Part shown: positions 16,408 through 25,722 of the stretch, in pieces
Numbering within the stretch: position 1 is the first letter of the stretch
How the letters are laid out: every line of letters starts with the position of its first letter
Assembly (NCBI RefSeq): GCF_026410305.1
Contig: NZ_JAPMLQ010000001.1
Coordinates: forward strand, 620,001 to 684,000
Source: Sulfitobacter sp. F26204
GTDB lineage: Bacteria; Pseudomonadota; Alphaproteobacteria; Rhodobacterales; Rhodobacteraceae
DNA length: 64,000 nucleotides
Reading direction: 5' to 3'
The notes under the pieces: model-generated
The model's input: only the letters and a program-made list of their open reading frames with translations
What the model was told of the DNA's origin: nothing
The model's database searches: none
Translations under genes and position numbers: made by a program

Positions 16408-16628
16408 GTTGTTTCCTTTGGATTGGTGTTTTCGGGCAGAACAAACAGATCATGCACACTGACTTCCAGCCTGGCGGCAAGCTTCAGGGCCAGCACCGTT
16501 GAGGGCACAAAGACGTTGTTTTCTATGGTGTTGATGGTTTTGCGTGACACGCCAACAGCCTGAGCCAATTTCGCCTGCGTCAGCCTAGCGGTCTTTCGGT
16601 GTTCGGCAAGATGGGTGATCAGGGTCAT
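16404..16628 (-). CDS. Small XRE family (HTH_3) regulator
   Basis: 74 residues, essentially only the helix-turn-helix domain: RLTQAKLAQAVGVSRKTINTIEN is the recognition region. The ATG at 16628 is chosen over the GTG at 16640 because it sits 7 bases after GGAGGC and overlaps the stop of the upstream gene as ATGA. This type of regulator commonly pairs with a small membrane protein; here that partner is frameshifted. Probably controls its own operon, including the exporter. Confidence 0.83.
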   Translation of the reverse strand: MTLITHLAEHRKTARLTQAKLAQAVGVSRKTINTIENNVFVPSTVLALKLAARLEVSVHDLFVLPENTNPKETT

Positions 16629-17038
16629 TTTCGCCTCCACAGTTCAAGATACATATGAGTCAACGGTTTCACGACCGAGATCAGCATGAGCGTGACGGCC
16701 AGTTGCTTGGCACCGCCAAGGTCGGCCTGCCATATCAATACCCTCGTGATGATTGCAGTCCAGAACCCAAGATTTTCGGCGCTACGCCGGTCGGCTTGAT
16801 CGATTTCGACCGGCGATGCAACGGTGTTGCAAGAGCCTGCAAAGAAGGTGGTCAGGGTAAAGATCACGGCGATGACAATGCCGCGGTGATCATGGGCCAA
16901 TGGGGCAGCCCTGCAAATGTTGCGCCGAATAAAGTTGCAAGCACATAGGCGGCACAGATGATCCCTGCCACTGCAAGGCCGATGGTTCTGATTTTCACGA
17001 AGGCTTGTGTCGAGATCTTGTTGGAGTCGTTCATCATG
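16625..17038 (-). pseudogene. Small membrane protein gene with apparent frameshift
   Basis: Two overlapping minus-strand frames join to make one plausible 4-helix membrane protein. The first, from the ATG near 17038, reads MNDSNKISTQAFVKIRT then a hydrophobic helix and FAGLPHWPMITAA before stopping at 16864. The second frame continues with VIAVIFTLTTFFAGS and ends LMLISVVKPLTHMYLELW at 16625. The shift is near 16868-16900 and equals one missing base (or two extra). It lies directly upstream of the XRE gene, as expected for membrane-protein/XRE pairs. It could be a true pseudogene or a sequencing error. Confidence 0.6.
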
Positions 17039-17113
17039 TAACTTGCAGGTGACATAGGGCTGAAAACTAACGCCAAGGTTACTTGTTATATTATTCTTGA
17101 CGGGTTCTGAGAT

Positions 17114-17123
17114 TGTGATCACA
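17114..17123. promoter_or_regulatory. Palindrome TGTGATCACA before the GntR gene
   Basis: Perfect 10-bp palindrome eight bases before the start codon, in the position expected for an autoregulatory operator of a FadR-type regulator. No binding evidence. Confidence 0.35.
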
Positions 17124-17130
17124 TGGAGGT

Positions 17131-17781
17131 ATGACCCTGACCGCCCGCCCTACAGAAGCCACCACAGTGGCCCATGACCGCGTGTTCCGACATCTACGCA
17201 GCCGGATCATGCATGGGGATCTGCCGCCCGGTCAGGCCTTGACCCTGCGCGGGATCGGCAAGGACTATAACGTGTCGATGACACCTGCGCGTGAGGCGGC
17301 ACGGCGGTTGGTGGCCGAAGGGGCGCTGACCATGTCGAGTTCGGGACGCATTGCCACACCGGAACTGAGCAACGACCGGATCGAGGAGCTGGCCGCGCTG
17401 AGGGCGCTGTTGGAGGTCGAGCTTGCCAGCCGTGCCTTGCCGCGAGCGCATATGGCCTTGATCGAGCGGATGCAAATCATCAACACGGCGATTGCCGATG
17501 CGGTGCAGCGTGGTGATGCAGTTGCCTATATCCGCACCAACCTAGAGTTTCACCGCACGCTTTACCTGCGTGCGCAGGCCCCCGCGATGCTGGCCATGGC
17601 AGAGACCGTGTGGTTGCAGATGGGGCCGACGATGCGTGCCCTTTACGGCCGTTTGCGCCGTACCGAGCCACCGCAGTTTCACCGGTTGATCCTTGCCGCA
17701 CTCAAGGCGGGGGATGAACCGGGGTTGCGGCTGGCGGTGAGGTCGGATGTGACGCAGGGGCTGCGGATGTTGGCGGGTTGA
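17131..17781 (+). CDS. GntR family regulator, FCD (FadR) subfamily
   Basis: 216 residues. The N-terminal winged helix reads VFRHLRSRIMHGDLPPGQ, then the recognition-helix region VSMTPAREAARRL and a wing. The C-terminal all-helical FCD domain includes LRALLEVELASRA and FHRTLYLRA, whose Asp/His positions usually bind a metal and a carboxylate effector. The GGAGG is only one base from the ATG, so the true start may be slightly downstream. Targets unknown. Confidence 0.84.
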   Translation: MTLTARPTEATTVAHDRVFRHLRSRIMHGDLPPGQALTLRGIGKDYNVSMTPAREAARRLVAEGALTMSSSGRIATPELSNDRIEELAALRALLEVELASRALPRAHMALIERMQIINTAIADAVQRGDAVAYIRTNLEFHRTLYLRAQAPAMLAMAETVWLQMGPTMRALYGRLRRTEPPQFHRLILAALKAGDEPGLRLAVRSDVTQGLRMLAG

Positions 17782-17941
17782 CCTGAGGCTGCGGGTTTTG
17801 CATGGTTCGCGCATGTCTATGCCATTGCATATCTGTTCTTATCGTCGCTTTCCCTGATCGCGGCCAATTTCCCTATTCAAGAGATACCAGCCGCCACTTG
17901 CGCGGTTTTTTCGTTTGTGGCGTCCGGTTTGGAGACCTCAA

Positions 17942-18394
17942 ATGACAGAAAGTTCAATTCGACCCGTTGAATCTGAAGACCTGCCTCTGGTGCTGGACAT
18001 GGTGCAGGGTTTGGCCGCGCATCACGGGGATGCGGCGCAGGTTACCCTGTCCGATCTGGCGCGTGATTGTCTTGGCACGGAACCCTGGTTGCGGGTTTTG
18101 GTCGCGCAAGAGGGCAGGGCGCTCTTGGGGTATACGGCATTGTGCCCGCTGGCGCAGTTGCAGTTTGGTGTGCGCGGGATGGACATGCATCATCTGTTTG
18201 TTCAGCCGAAGGCGCGCGGCGCTGGTGTCGGGCGGGCCTTGATTGCGGCATCGCTGGCGCTGACCAAATCACTTGGTTGTCGGTATTTGACTGTTGGGAC
18301 GCATCCTGGAAACAAGGCCGCCGCGGCCATCTATCAGGCCGCGGGGTTTGAAAGCCTGGCACCGCCGGGGCCGCGGTTTCGGATGAAGTTCTAG
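17942..18394 (+). CDS. GNAT family N-acetyltransferase
   Basis: 150 residues. The acetyl-CoA-binding motif is visible as [17 protein letters not shown], followed by a conserved YQAAGFE. GGAGA precedes the start. It is convergent with accA, and the stop codons overlap. Acceptor substrate unknown. Confidence 0.85.
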   Translation: MTESSIRPVESEDLPLVLDMVQGLAAHHGDAAQVTLSDLARDCLGTEPWLRVLVAQEGRALLGYTALCPLAQLQFGVRGMDMHHLFVQPKARGAGVGRALIAASLALTKSLGCRYLTVGTHPGNKAAAAIYQAAGFESLAPPGPRFRMKF

Positions 18395-19353
18395 GCCGCC
18401 AGCCCCTTGGCACCCATGTCCAGATATTTACGACGACGGTCTGCAATCAGCGCCTTGGCATTTTTGCCGTCCAATTCCGCCAACATTTCCTCGATCGCGG
18501 TGCGCACCGATTCGATCGCGGCCTCCGGATTGCGGTGGGCACCGCCTTTTGGCTCAGGAATGATGCGGTCTGTGACGCCCAATTTGCGCAGGTCATCTGC
18601 TGTCAGGCGCATGGCTTCTGCCGCTTCGCGCATTTTCTCTGAATCTTTCCACAGGATCGAGGCGCAGCCTTCCGGGGTGATCACGGAATAAACGGAATGT
18701 TCCATCATTGCGACGCGGTTGGCGGTGGCGAAAGCGACGGCGCCGCCGGAGCCGCCTTCGCCAATGATCACGCTGATCAGTGGCACGCCGATTTGAAGAC
18801 ATTTCTCGGTCGAGCGGGCAATCGCCTCGGACTGGCCGCGTTCTTCGGCACCTTTGCCGGGGTATGCACCTGGGGTGTCGACCAAAGTGATCACGGGGAG
18901 GTTGAACTTGTGTGCAAGCTCCATCAGGCGCACGGCCTTGCGGTACCCTTCGGGACGGGCCATGCCGAAGTTTCTTTCGATTCGCGATTTGGTATCGTTA
19001 CCTTTCTCATGACCGATCACGACAACAGGCTGATCGTTAAACCGCGCCAGACCACCCATCACCGCCAGATCGTCGGCAAAATTACGGTCACCGGCAAGGG
19101 GGGTGAATTCACTGAACAATGCTTCGATGTAGTTCTTGCAGTGGGGGCGTTCTGGGTGGCGGGCTACCTGGCACTTGCGCCAGGGTGTCAGCGAGCCATA
19201 GAGATCGTCGAGCATTTTGACGGCTTTGGCGTCCAGCGCCTTGGCCTCTGCGGTGATGTCCATTTCCTCGTTTGCGCGGGCCAAAGCGCGTAATTCTTCG
19301 GCTTTGCCTTCAATCTCTGCAAGTGGTTTTTCAAAATCGAGGTATTGTGTCAT
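18391..19353 (-). CDS. accA: Acetyl-CoA carboxylase carboxyltransferase subunit alpha
   Basis: 320 residues, normal family length. Typical blocks: [14 protein letters not shown] at the N-terminus, [28 protein letters not shown], and the oxyanion-hole region [13 protein letters not shown]. With AccD it transfers the carboxyl group from biotin carrier protein to acetyl-CoA, making malonyl-CoA for fatty acid synthesis. The start at 19353 (MTQYLDFEK) is the family N-terminus. Overlaps the GNAT gene by 4 bp at the 3' end. Confidence 0.96.
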   Translation of the reverse strand: MTQYLDFEKPLAEIEGKAEELRALARANEEMDITAEAKALDAKAVKMLDDLYGSLTPWRKCQVARHPERPHCKNYIEALFSEFTPLAGDRNFADDLAVMGGLARFNDQPVVVIGHEKGNDTKSRIERNFGMARPEGYRKAVRLMELAHKFNLPVITLVDTPGAYPGKGAEERGQSEAIARSTEKCLQIGVPLISVIIGEGGSGGAVAFATANRVAMMEHSVYSVITPEGCASILWKDSEKMREAAEAMRLTADDLRKLGVTDRIIPEPKGGAHRNPEAAIESVRTAIEEMLAELDGKNAKALIADRRRKYLDMGAKGLAA

Positions 19354-19432
19354 TTTGGTCTCCGCCTTTGGGCATCTATATGGCGGCTGCGCAGAGGGTT
19401 TGCAATCAATAGCACGGCACCCGTGGCGCCTA

Positions 19433-20029
19433 TCACCCCATTTGCAGCAAAGGATAAAGCGATGCAATCAACAGCGCGGCCATTGTCCAGTTGAACAGGC
19501 GCAAACGTCCGGGGTTGGTCAGGAAACGCGCCATTTGCTGACCCATAACGGTCCAGAAAGACACGGAAGGCAGGTTTACCATGGCAAAACACAGCGCCCC
19601 GATAAGCAACATCCATGCGCCATTGTCGGCGACATAGACTGTGATGGCCGTCAGGGCCATTGCCCAGGCCTTGGGGTTGACCCATTGAAAACTGGCAGCT
19701 TGAAGGAATGTCATTGGGCGGCTGTCGATACTGCGGGTTCTGATCGGGGCGGCATTTGCGATTTTCCATGCCAGATACAACATATAGGTGACACTGGCGA
19801 ATTTCAGCAGGGTGTAGGAGATGGGAAAACGCTCAAAGACCTGCGCAAGGCCCATGCCCGTCAACAGCATCATGACCGCAAAACCTACAGAGATCCCCAA
19901 CATATGCGGCACGGTGCGTCGGAAACCGTAGTTTGCGCCCGAGGCCATGAGCATCAGGTTGTTTGGCCCCGGTGTGGCAGAGCTGACAAAAGCGAAGAGC
20001 GCAAGCGCGGGGAGGATTTCTATGTTCAT
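19433..20029 (-). CDS. LysE/RhtB family amino acid exporter
   Basis: 198 residues with six hydrophobic segments. The family signature [20 protein letters not shown] is near the N-terminus, and [12 protein letters not shown] mid-protein. It is divergent from an Lrp/AsnC gene 72 bp away, the usual arrangement for an exporter controlled by the amino acid it removes. Substrate not determined. Confidence 0.88.
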   Translation of the reverse strand: MNIEILPALALFAFVSSATPGPNNLMLMASGANYGFRRTVPHMLGISVGFAVMMLLTGMGLAQVFERFPISYTLLKFASVTYMLYLAWKIANAAPIRTRSIDSRPMTFLQAASFQWVNPKAWAMALTAITVYVADNGAWMLLIGALCFAMVNLPSVSFWTVMGQQMARFLTNPGRLRLFNWTMAALLIASLYPLLQMG

Positions 20030-20101
20030 GCGCAATGTTTGACATGTATACGCTGGCAGGTAATTGTGAATCTACGCCAAATTTCGGAAATATCACAATA
20101 A

Positions 20102-20554
20102 ATGATGGGCTTGGATCAAATTTACGAAAGTATATTGCGCGAGCTAGGTCGTGATGGCCGGATCAGCAACATCGAGCTGGCGAATCGCGTGGGCCTGTCG
20201 CCCTCTGCCTGTTTGCGCCGTGTGCAGGAACTGGAGCGGCGCGGCGTGATCACCGGCTATCGTGCGGTGCTGGACCGCGCGGCGATGGGGGCGGGGTTTG
20301 TCGCCTATATCGGAGTGGGGTTGAATGATCACTCAAAGGCCAGTCAGGAGGCATTTGAAAAGGCGATTTCGGCGGCCCCCGAGGTACGGGAGTGTCACAA
20401 TATTACGGGAACAATCGAATATTTGCTGCGTGTCGAATGTGCCGATCTCAAAGCCTACAAGAATTTTCACACCGATATGTTGGGGGCCTTGCCGCAGGTG
20501 AATGGAATCACCTCTTACGTGGTTATGGGGTCCCCCAAGGACGAGCGGGCCTGA
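20102..20554 (+). CDS. Lrp/AsnC family transcriptional regulator
   Basis: 150 residues. Helix-turn-helix: ILRELGRDGRISNIELANRVGLSPSACLRRVQ, in the order typical of AsnC; then a RAM ligand-binding domain (VRECHNITGTIEYLLRV). Divergent from lysE, which it probably regulates. The ribosome-binding site is weak; ATG codons at 20102 and 20105 are both possible. Confidence 0.87.
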   Translation: MMGLDQIYESILRELGRDGRISNIELANRVGLSPSACLRRVQELERRGVITGYRAVLDRAAMGAGFVAYIGVGLNDHSKASQEAFEKAISAAPEVRECHNITGTIEYLLRVECADLKAYKNFHTDMLGALPQVNGITSYVVMGSPKDERA

Positions 20555-20560
20555 GCCCGC
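20545..20560. terminator. Short hairpin between lrp and mcl1
   Basis: GCGGGC-CTGA-GCCCGC overlaps the lrp stop codon in a 19-bp convergent spacer. There is no T-run, so termination strength is doubtful. Confidence 0.4.
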
Positions 20561-20573
20561 CTGCAGGACTGGA

Positions 20574-21530
20574 TCAGCCGGCCAGCATTTCGGATTGGTG
20601 CACGATCACTTCGGCCTGTTTGATGCTGGCGATGTCCACCAGACGGCCTTTGTAAACGGTTGCGCCTTCGCCGTTGGCCTTGGCGGTTTCCATTGCAGCG
20701 AGGATTTCGCGGGCTTCGGCGACGGCCTCTTCGGAGGGGGTGAAGATTTCGTTGGCCAGGGCGATTTGTTTGGGATGGATCGCCCATTTTCCGACCATGC
20801 CAAGGGTTGCCGAGCGGCGGGCCTGAGCGCGATAACCTTCATCATCAGAGAAGTCGCCGAAGGGGCCGTCCACCGGCAATACCCCATGGGTGCGGCAGGC
20901 GGCCACAATCGCCGCCTGTGCCCAATGCCATGGATCGGACCAGTGTTGCGTGCCATCGCGCAGCATATAGTAGTTTTCCTGCGTGCCGCCGATGCCGGTG
21001 GTCTGCATCCCCATGGAGGCGGCAAAATCGGCGGCGCCGAGGCTCATCGCCTCGAGGCGGGGGGAGGACGCGGCGATTTCTTCCACATGGGCGATGCCGG
21101 CCGCGGATTCGATGATCACCTCGAACGAGATGCGTTTCTTGCGGCCCTTGGCAGCCTCAATCGCAGTGACAAGCGCGTCGACGGCGTAAACATCTGCAGC
21201 GCAGCCCACCTTGGGGATCATGATCTGGTCAAGCCGGTCGCCCGCTTGTTCCATCAGGTCCACCACGTCTTTGTACCAATAGGGGGTGTCGAGCCCGTTG
21301 ATGCGCACCGACAGCGTTTTGCTTCCCCAGTCGATGGTATTCACCGCGTTTATGACATTGGCGCGGGCGCTGTCCTTGTCCGAGGGGGCGACGGAATCTT
21401 CAAGATCAAGGTTGATCACATCTGCCGCCGAGGCCGCCATTTTGGCAAAGAGTTTGGTGTTGGAGCCGGGGCCGAAAAGCTGGCAGCGGTTGGGGCGTGC
21501 AGGGGCGACTGGCTGAATGCGGAATGACAT
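20574..21530 (-). CDS. mcl1: L-malyl-CoA/beta-methylmalyl-CoA lyase
   Basis: 318 residues of the HpcH/HpaI-CitE family. Long blocks match Rhodobacter Mcl1 closely by memory: NLDLEDSVAPSDK, SVRINGLDTPYWY, QIMIPKVGCAADVYAVDAL, FEVIIESAAGIAHVEEI, and MVGKWAIHPKQIALANE. The enzyme cleaves beta-methylmalyl-CoA to glyoxylate plus propionyl-CoA, and interconverts malyl-CoA with glyoxylate plus acetyl-CoA, in the ethylmalonyl-CoA pathway. Its presence implies acetyl-CoA assimilation without isocitrate lyase as the main route, though other pathway genes are not in the window. Confidence 0.94.
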   Translation of the reverse strand: MSFRIQPVAPARPNRCQLFGPGSNTKLFAKMAASAADVINLDLEDSVAPSDKDSARANVINAVNTIDWGSKTLSVRINGLDTPYWYKDVVDLMEQAGDRLDQIMIPKVGCAADVYAVDALVTAIEAAKGRKKRISFEVIIESAAGIAHVEEIAASSPRLEAMSLGAADFAASMGMQTTGIGGTQENYYMLRDGTQHWSDPWHWAQAAIVAACRTHGVLPVDGPFGDFSDDEGYRAQARRSATLGMVGKWAIHPKQIALANEIFTPSEEAVAEAREILAAMETAKANGEGATVYKGRLVDIASIKQAEVIVHQSEMLAG

Positions 21531-21780
21531 GGCGGGGTCCTTTGCTGCGACATATTATTACGATAATTCACTGGTTCGCTGGTATTAAATTGCGCGTCGA
21601 CCTGCAAGCCGCATTTCGCAGGCGCAGCATTCTTCACAGGCTTTCGCGCAAGTATATTGTGGAATGGGATCTTTGTGCGGGACATTCTTGCAGGAATGTG
21701 GCCAATTGCGCCCGATGCGCGATAGATTTGCAGGGCATATTGGTGAATATGATGCGAATCCATGTACGAGAGGAAATGCC

Positions 21781-22782
21781 ATGATCGAAACACCCTATTT
21801 GCTTTTCTTGGGCGATGCGCCTGACCAGTTGGCTGCGAAGGTGGCGCAGGGGATCAAGGATTGGCGCCCGGAGAATGCCGTGGGCCAGTTCCGGCTTGCG
21901 GGGTGTGCGGCGACTGTCGGCCTGAAGGATATGACATTGGCCGAAGCCAAGGCGGCGGGGGCAAAGACACTGGTTATCGGTGTGGCAAACCGCGGCGGGA
22001 CAATTTCACAGGCATGGAAAGAAGTCCTGATTGAGGCGTTGGGAATGGGCTTTGATCTTGCATCGGGGCTGCACAACCTGCTTGGCGATGAGGGGGATCT
22101 GGTTGCCGCCTCGCAGGTCAATGGGCAGACCTTGCATGATGTACGTGTACCAAATGTGCAATATCCCATTGCAGATGGCACCAAACGTCGCGGGAAGCGG
22201 GTTCTTGCGGTCGGGACCGATTGTTCCATCGGCAAGATGTATACGGCGCTTGCGCTGGATGCGGCGATGCAGAAAAGGGGGATGAAAAGCACCTTTCGTG
22301 CTACAGGTCAGACCGGGATTCTGATCACCGGGTCCGGCGTCCCGCTGGATGCGGTGATCGCGGATTTCATGGCCGGTGCGGTGGAATATCTGACGCCGGA
22401 CAACGACGATGATCACTGGGATATTATCGAAGGTCAGGGCAGTCTGTTTCACGTCAGCTATTCCGGTGTGACGCTGGCATTGATCCACGGTGGCCAGCCT
22501 GATGCGCTGATCCTTTGTCATGAGCCGACACGCAAGCATATGCGCGGGTTGCCAGGTTATGGATTGCCGACAATCGGGCAGGTGGGTGAGCTGGCCCTGA
22601 CCCTGGCGCGGGTTGCGAATGCGCAATGTCAGATTGCCGGGATTTCGATCAATACGCAGCATCTGTCTGCGCAGGAGGCGCAGGCCTATTGTGAAAAGAT
22701 CGAGGCGGAGTATGGATTGCCTACCGTTGATCCCTATCGCCACGGTGCTGAGCGGTTGGCGGAAGCGCTGGAAAAACTGTGA
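21781..22782 (+). CDS. dgcN: DUF1611 family protein, DgcN-type (D-glutamate N-acetyltransferase)
   Basis: 333 residues. Blocks VIGVANRGGTIS, LAVGTDCSIGKMYTALAL (P-loop-like), FRATGQTGILITGSG and EGQGSLFHVSYSGVTLALIHG are characteristic of the DUF1611/DgcN family. In marine Proteobacteria DgcN has been described as acetylating D-glutamate, with DgcA racemising the product. The start has an AGAGGA site at good spacing. It is first in an apparent cluster with dgcA and a D-amino acid aminotransferase, which supports a role in D-amino acid catabolism. Confidence 0.85.
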   Translation: MIETPYLLFLGDAPDQLAAKVAQGIKDWRPENAVGQFRLAGCAATVGLKDMTLAEAKAAGAKTLVIGVANRGGTISQAWKEVLIEALGMGFDLASGLHNLLGDEGDLVAASQVNGQTLHDVRVPNVQYPIADGTKRRGKRVLAVGTDCSIGKMYTALALDAAMQKRGMKSTFRATGQTGILITGSGVPLDAVIADFMAGAVEYLTPDNDDDHWDIIEGQGSLFHVSYSGVTLALIHGGQPDALILCHEPTRKHMRGLPGYGLPTIGQVGELALTLARVANAQCQIAGISINTQHLSAQEAQAYCEKIEAEYGLPTVDPYRHGAERLAEALEKL

Positions 22783-22803
22783 CACCTGTGGGTGTCGGGA
22801 TTT

Positions 22804-22831
22804 CGGACGGTATATAAGGCCAAAAAGAGGA
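22804..22831 (+). repeat. Dispersed GGCCAAAAAGAG element, copy B
   Basis: CGGACGGTATATAAGGCC followed by AAAAAGAGGA. It starts eight bases after a hairpin GACACC-TGTG-GGTGTC (22781-22796), and its end supplies the ribosome-binding site of dgcA. Confidence 0.7.
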
Positions 22832-22838
22832 GCAAGAG

Positions 22839-23804
22839 ATGCGCATAGAGGTGACACCGGACATTTTCAGATTGGCGGAGGTGTTTACCATTTCACGGGG
22901 ATCGCGGACCGAGGCCAAGGTGCTGACTGTTCGGGTTTCGGACGGGACGGTGACAGGCCGGGGCGAATGTGTGCCCTATGCGCGCTATGGCGAAACGCTG
23001 GAATCGGTAACGGCACAGATCGAGGGGTTAACTGGGGAGGTGACCCGTGCCGGTCTTTATGACCTGTTGCCGGCGGGGGCAGCACGTAATGCGGTGGATT
23101 GTGCCCTGTGGGATCTGCAGGCCAAGCAGACCGGCAAGCGGGTTTGGGAATTGGCGGGGTTGCCTGCGCCCAAGCCTGCGATAACCGCCTTTACCCTGTC
23201 ATTGGCCGAGCCAGAGCAGATGCGGGCGCAAGCGGCCAAACATGCGCATCGGCCGTTGTTGAAGATCAAGCTTGGTACGCCGGACGACATGCCGCGGCTG
23301 GAGGCCGTGCGAGCGGGCGCGCCGGAGTCGACGATCATTGTGGATGCGAACGAGGGTTGGACGGCAGAGGTTTATGCGGATCTTGCCCCGCATTTGCTGC
23401 GTCTTGGTGTTGCACTGGTTGAGCAACCCCTGCCGGCTGGTCAGGATGATGCCCTGATCGGGCTTGCGCGTCCTGTGCCCGTATGTGCCGATGAATCTGC
23501 GCATGATTGCAGCACCTTGCCCAATCTGAAGGGAAAATATGACGTGGTGAACATCAAGCTGGACAAGACCGGGGGGTTGACCGAAGCGTTGAAATTGCGG
23601 GCCGCGGCCCTAGCCGAGGGATACGATATTATGGTCGGCTGCATGGTTGGATCGTCGCTTGCCATGGCACCGGCAACCCTTGTGGCGCAGGGGGCCAAGG
23701 TTGTGGATCTGGACGGGCCGCTTTTGTTGGGCGAGGATCGTAGGCATCCATTGAAATTCGACGCTGACGGGGTCCACCCGCCTGCAGTCGCGCTTTGGGG
23801 CTGA
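22839..23804 (+). CDS. dgcA: Enolase-superfamily epimerase, DgcA-type (N-acetyl-D-glutamate racemase / dipeptide epimerase family)
   Basis: 321 residues of the enolase superfamily. The KxK catalytic lysines appear in LLKIKLG; metal ligands follow in IIVDANEGW and EQPLP and in CADESAHD; the second catalytic lysine region is VNIKLDKTGGLTEAL. This is the muconate-lactonizing/dipeptide epimerase subgroup. The assignment as DgcA rests on the adjacent dgcN; an Ala-Glu dipeptide epimerase function is the alternative. Downstream of dgcN by 56 bp containing the dispersed element. Confidence 0.83.
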   Translation: MRIEVTPDIFRLAEVFTISRGSRTEAKVLTVRVSDGTVTGRGECVPYARYGETLESVTAQIEGLTGEVTRAGLYDLLPAGAARNAVDCALWDLQAKQTGKRVWELAGLPAPKPAITAFTLSLAEPEQMRAQAAKHAHRPLLKIKLGTPDDMPRLEAVRAGAPESTIIVDANEGWTAEVYADLAPHLLRLGVALVEQPLPAGQDDALIGLARPVPVCADESAHDCSTLPNLKGKYDVVNIKLDKTGGLTEALKLRAAALAEGYDIMVGCMVGSSLAMAPATLVAQGAKVVDLDGPLLLGEDRRHPLKFDADGVHPPAVALWG

Positions 23805-23813
23805 AGCAAGCCC

Positions 23814-23839
23814 GGAACCTGTGCCAGTGGCAGGGTTCC
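23814..23839. other. Hairpin upstream of the D-amino acid aminotransferase
   Basis: GGAACCTG and CAGGGTTCC form an extended stem with GCC/GGC inside. No T-run follows. Could be a processing site or weak attenuator. Confidence 0.35.
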
Positions 23840-23877
23840 AATGAGGAACGGGCGCTGCCCCAAGGAAAGGAATACAG

Positions 23878-24738
23878 ATGAGAATAGTTTATGTGAACGG
23901 TGAATATCTGCCGGAGAATGAAGCACGGATTTCGATCTTTGACCGTGGGTTTCTGATGGCGGACGGGGTTTACGAGGTGACCTCGGTACTGGATGGCAAG
24001 CTGATCGACTATGACGGGCATGCGGTGCGGTTGAACCGGTCACTTGAGGCCTTGGAGATGCGCAACCCGATCAGCAAGGATGACCTCCTGGAAGTGCACC
24101 GGGAACTGGTGCGGGTGAACGAAATTGATGAAGGTTTGATTTATCTGCAGATCACGCGGGGGTCTGACGGCGACCGTGATTTTGTCTTTCCCGATCCCGA
24201 AACCACGGTGCCGACGATTGTTCTGTTCACCCAGGCAAAGCCGGGACTGGCGGAAAACCCGGTGGCTGAACGTGGGATCAAGGTAATCTCGATCGAAGAT
24301 ATTCGGTGGGGGCGCCGCGACATCAAGACGGTGCAACTGCTCTATCCGAGCATGGGCAAGATGATGGCCAAGAAGGCGGGCTGTGATGATGCCTGGATGG
24401 TGGAAGACGGCTGTGTCACCGAGGGTACGTCGAACAACGCCTATATCGTGAAGGGCAACAAGATCATCACGCGGGCTTTGAGCCACGACATTCTGCACGG
24501 GATCACACGGGCGGCGGTCATGCGCTTTGCCAAAGAAGCGCAGATGGAAGTGGAAGAACGTAATTTCACCATTGATGAAGCCAAGCAGGCGGACGAGGCT
24601 TTTGTCACCTCTGCGAGCGCCTTTGTGATGCCGGTGGTTGAAATTGATGGTGTGGCACTGGGCAGTGGTAAGCCGGGGCGGGTCGCACCGCGCCTGCGCG
24701 AGATTTACCTAGACGAAATGCGCAGGGTGGCGGTCTAA
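23878..24738 (+). CDS. D-amino acid aminotransferase (class IV PLP enzyme)
   Basis: 286 residues. Class IV signatures: FDRGFLMADGVYEV near the N-terminus, the PLP lysine in DIKTVQLLYP, and EGTSNNAYIV plus FVTSASAFVMPVVEID in the C-terminal domain. This pattern matches D-amino acid transaminase rather than branched-chain aminotransferase or aminodeoxychorismate lyase. An AAGGAAAGG site precedes the start. Placed after dgcN-dgcA, it likely converts D-amino acids to keto acids. The 3' end overlaps the RTX gene by 4 bp. Confidence 0.88.
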   Translation: MRIVYVNGEYLPENEARISIFDRGFLMADGVYEVTSVLDGKLIDYDGHAVRLNRSLEALEMRNPISKDDLLEVHRELVRVNEIDEGLIYLQITRGSDGDRDFVFPDPETTVPTIVLFTQAKPGLAENPVAERGIKVISIEDIRWGRRDIKTVQLLYPSMGKMMAKKAGCDDAWMVEDGCVTEGTSNNAYIVKGNKIITRALSHDILHGITRAAVMRFAKEAQMEVEERNFTIDEAKQADEAFVTSASAFVMPVVEIDGVALGSGKPGRVAPRLREIYLDEMRRVAV

Positions 24739-25628
24739 GTTTCCATAAGCTCTGGCAGGGTTGTGACATAGGTCTGGATGAACGGAATGTCGGCGGCGGT
24801 CAGCCCTGACAGGGTGGCGACATCCTGATTGTCGACGGCGGCGTGGATCAGGCCAGATTGCGGATCAAAGGTAAAGCGCACCGTCGGGTCGACGGGGGCT
24901 TGTTCCATGAACACAAGGCTGAACAGGTCGTCGCGCAGGTCGAAATCGGTGACGACGACCGGGGCACCGGGGGTCTGGAGCGCGGTTGCGACAACAAATG
25001 AATCCTTGCCTTCGCCACCGGTCAAGATGTCGCCGTCGTCCCCGATAAGCGTATCATTGCCGTAGCCCGCATGCACGGTATCGGGGGTGCCTGCGTCCTT
25101 TGGGTCAAGGGTGCCGTCGTCCTGCAACCCGTCTATGGTGATAATTGTATCCGGTCCAAGATCGCCGTGAATGTGGTTGTTGCCCTGGGTGTCGATCAAG
25201 GTATCGGCCCCGTCACCGCCACGGATAAAATCATCACCGGCATCCTGAGCGAGACCGGAGGGTGCAGCGGTGGTGTCATCGCCGTCCCCGAGAAATATCC
25301 TGTCATCGCCCGCGCCGCCCCAGCCGGCGTCGTTACCCGCGCTGCCGAATAGGCGGTCGTCGCCGATGCCACCTTCGAGCGTGTCGTCGCCGTCGTGGCC
25401 GCCCAACAGATCATTGCCCACAGCGCCAAAGAGATAATTGTCCAGAGCGTTCCCCTGCACATGATCCTTGGCATCGGTACCGTCAAAACTGGCGGTGGTT
25501 TCCGAGAGAGTATGCTCAACCGGGGGGTCGTCTTCCGGGGTGTCGTCCTTTTCGGAAGACAACAGCTCTATCGCGAGGCCAAGGCCAAGGAGAGAAGGAA
25601 GAAGGATGAGTTCCAGCACCGGCGTCAC
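24735..25628 (-). CDS. RTX-type calcium-binding repeat protein
   Basis: 297 residues from a GTG start. Residues 4-24 are hydrophobic (ELILLPSLLGLGLAIELL), followed by an acidic linker. From about 50 to 215 there are many hemolysin-type nonapeptide repeats (GNDLLGGHDGDDTLEGG, GDGADTLID, GYGNDTLIGDDGD), then a C-terminal region containing VVVTDFDLRDDLF, seen in Roseobacter RTX proteins. Probably secreted or surface-associated. The start site is weakly supported. Confidence 0.78.
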   Translation of the reverse strand: MTPVLELILLPSLLGLGLAIELLSSEKDDTPEDDPPVEHTLSETTASFDGTDAKDHVQGNALDNYLFGAVGNDLLGGHDGDDTLEGGIGDDRLFGSAGNDAGWGGAGDDRIFLGDGDDTTAAPSGLAQDAGDDFIRGGDGADTLIDTQGNNHIHGDLGPDTIITIDGLQDDGTLDPKDAGTPDTVHAGYGNDTLIGDDGDILTGGEGKDSFVVATALQTPGAPVVVTDFDLRDDLFSLVFMEQAPVDPTVRFTFDPQSGLIHAAVDNQDVATLSGLTAADIPFIQTYVTTLPELMET

Positions 25629-25722
25629 CTTAAGAAATGGCTAACGTGCCTATATGTGCTGGGGATTGTGGCAAGAGGTTTCGGAGAATGGGGCGATTGT
25701 GCGATTTCGAAAACGTGGGCCG

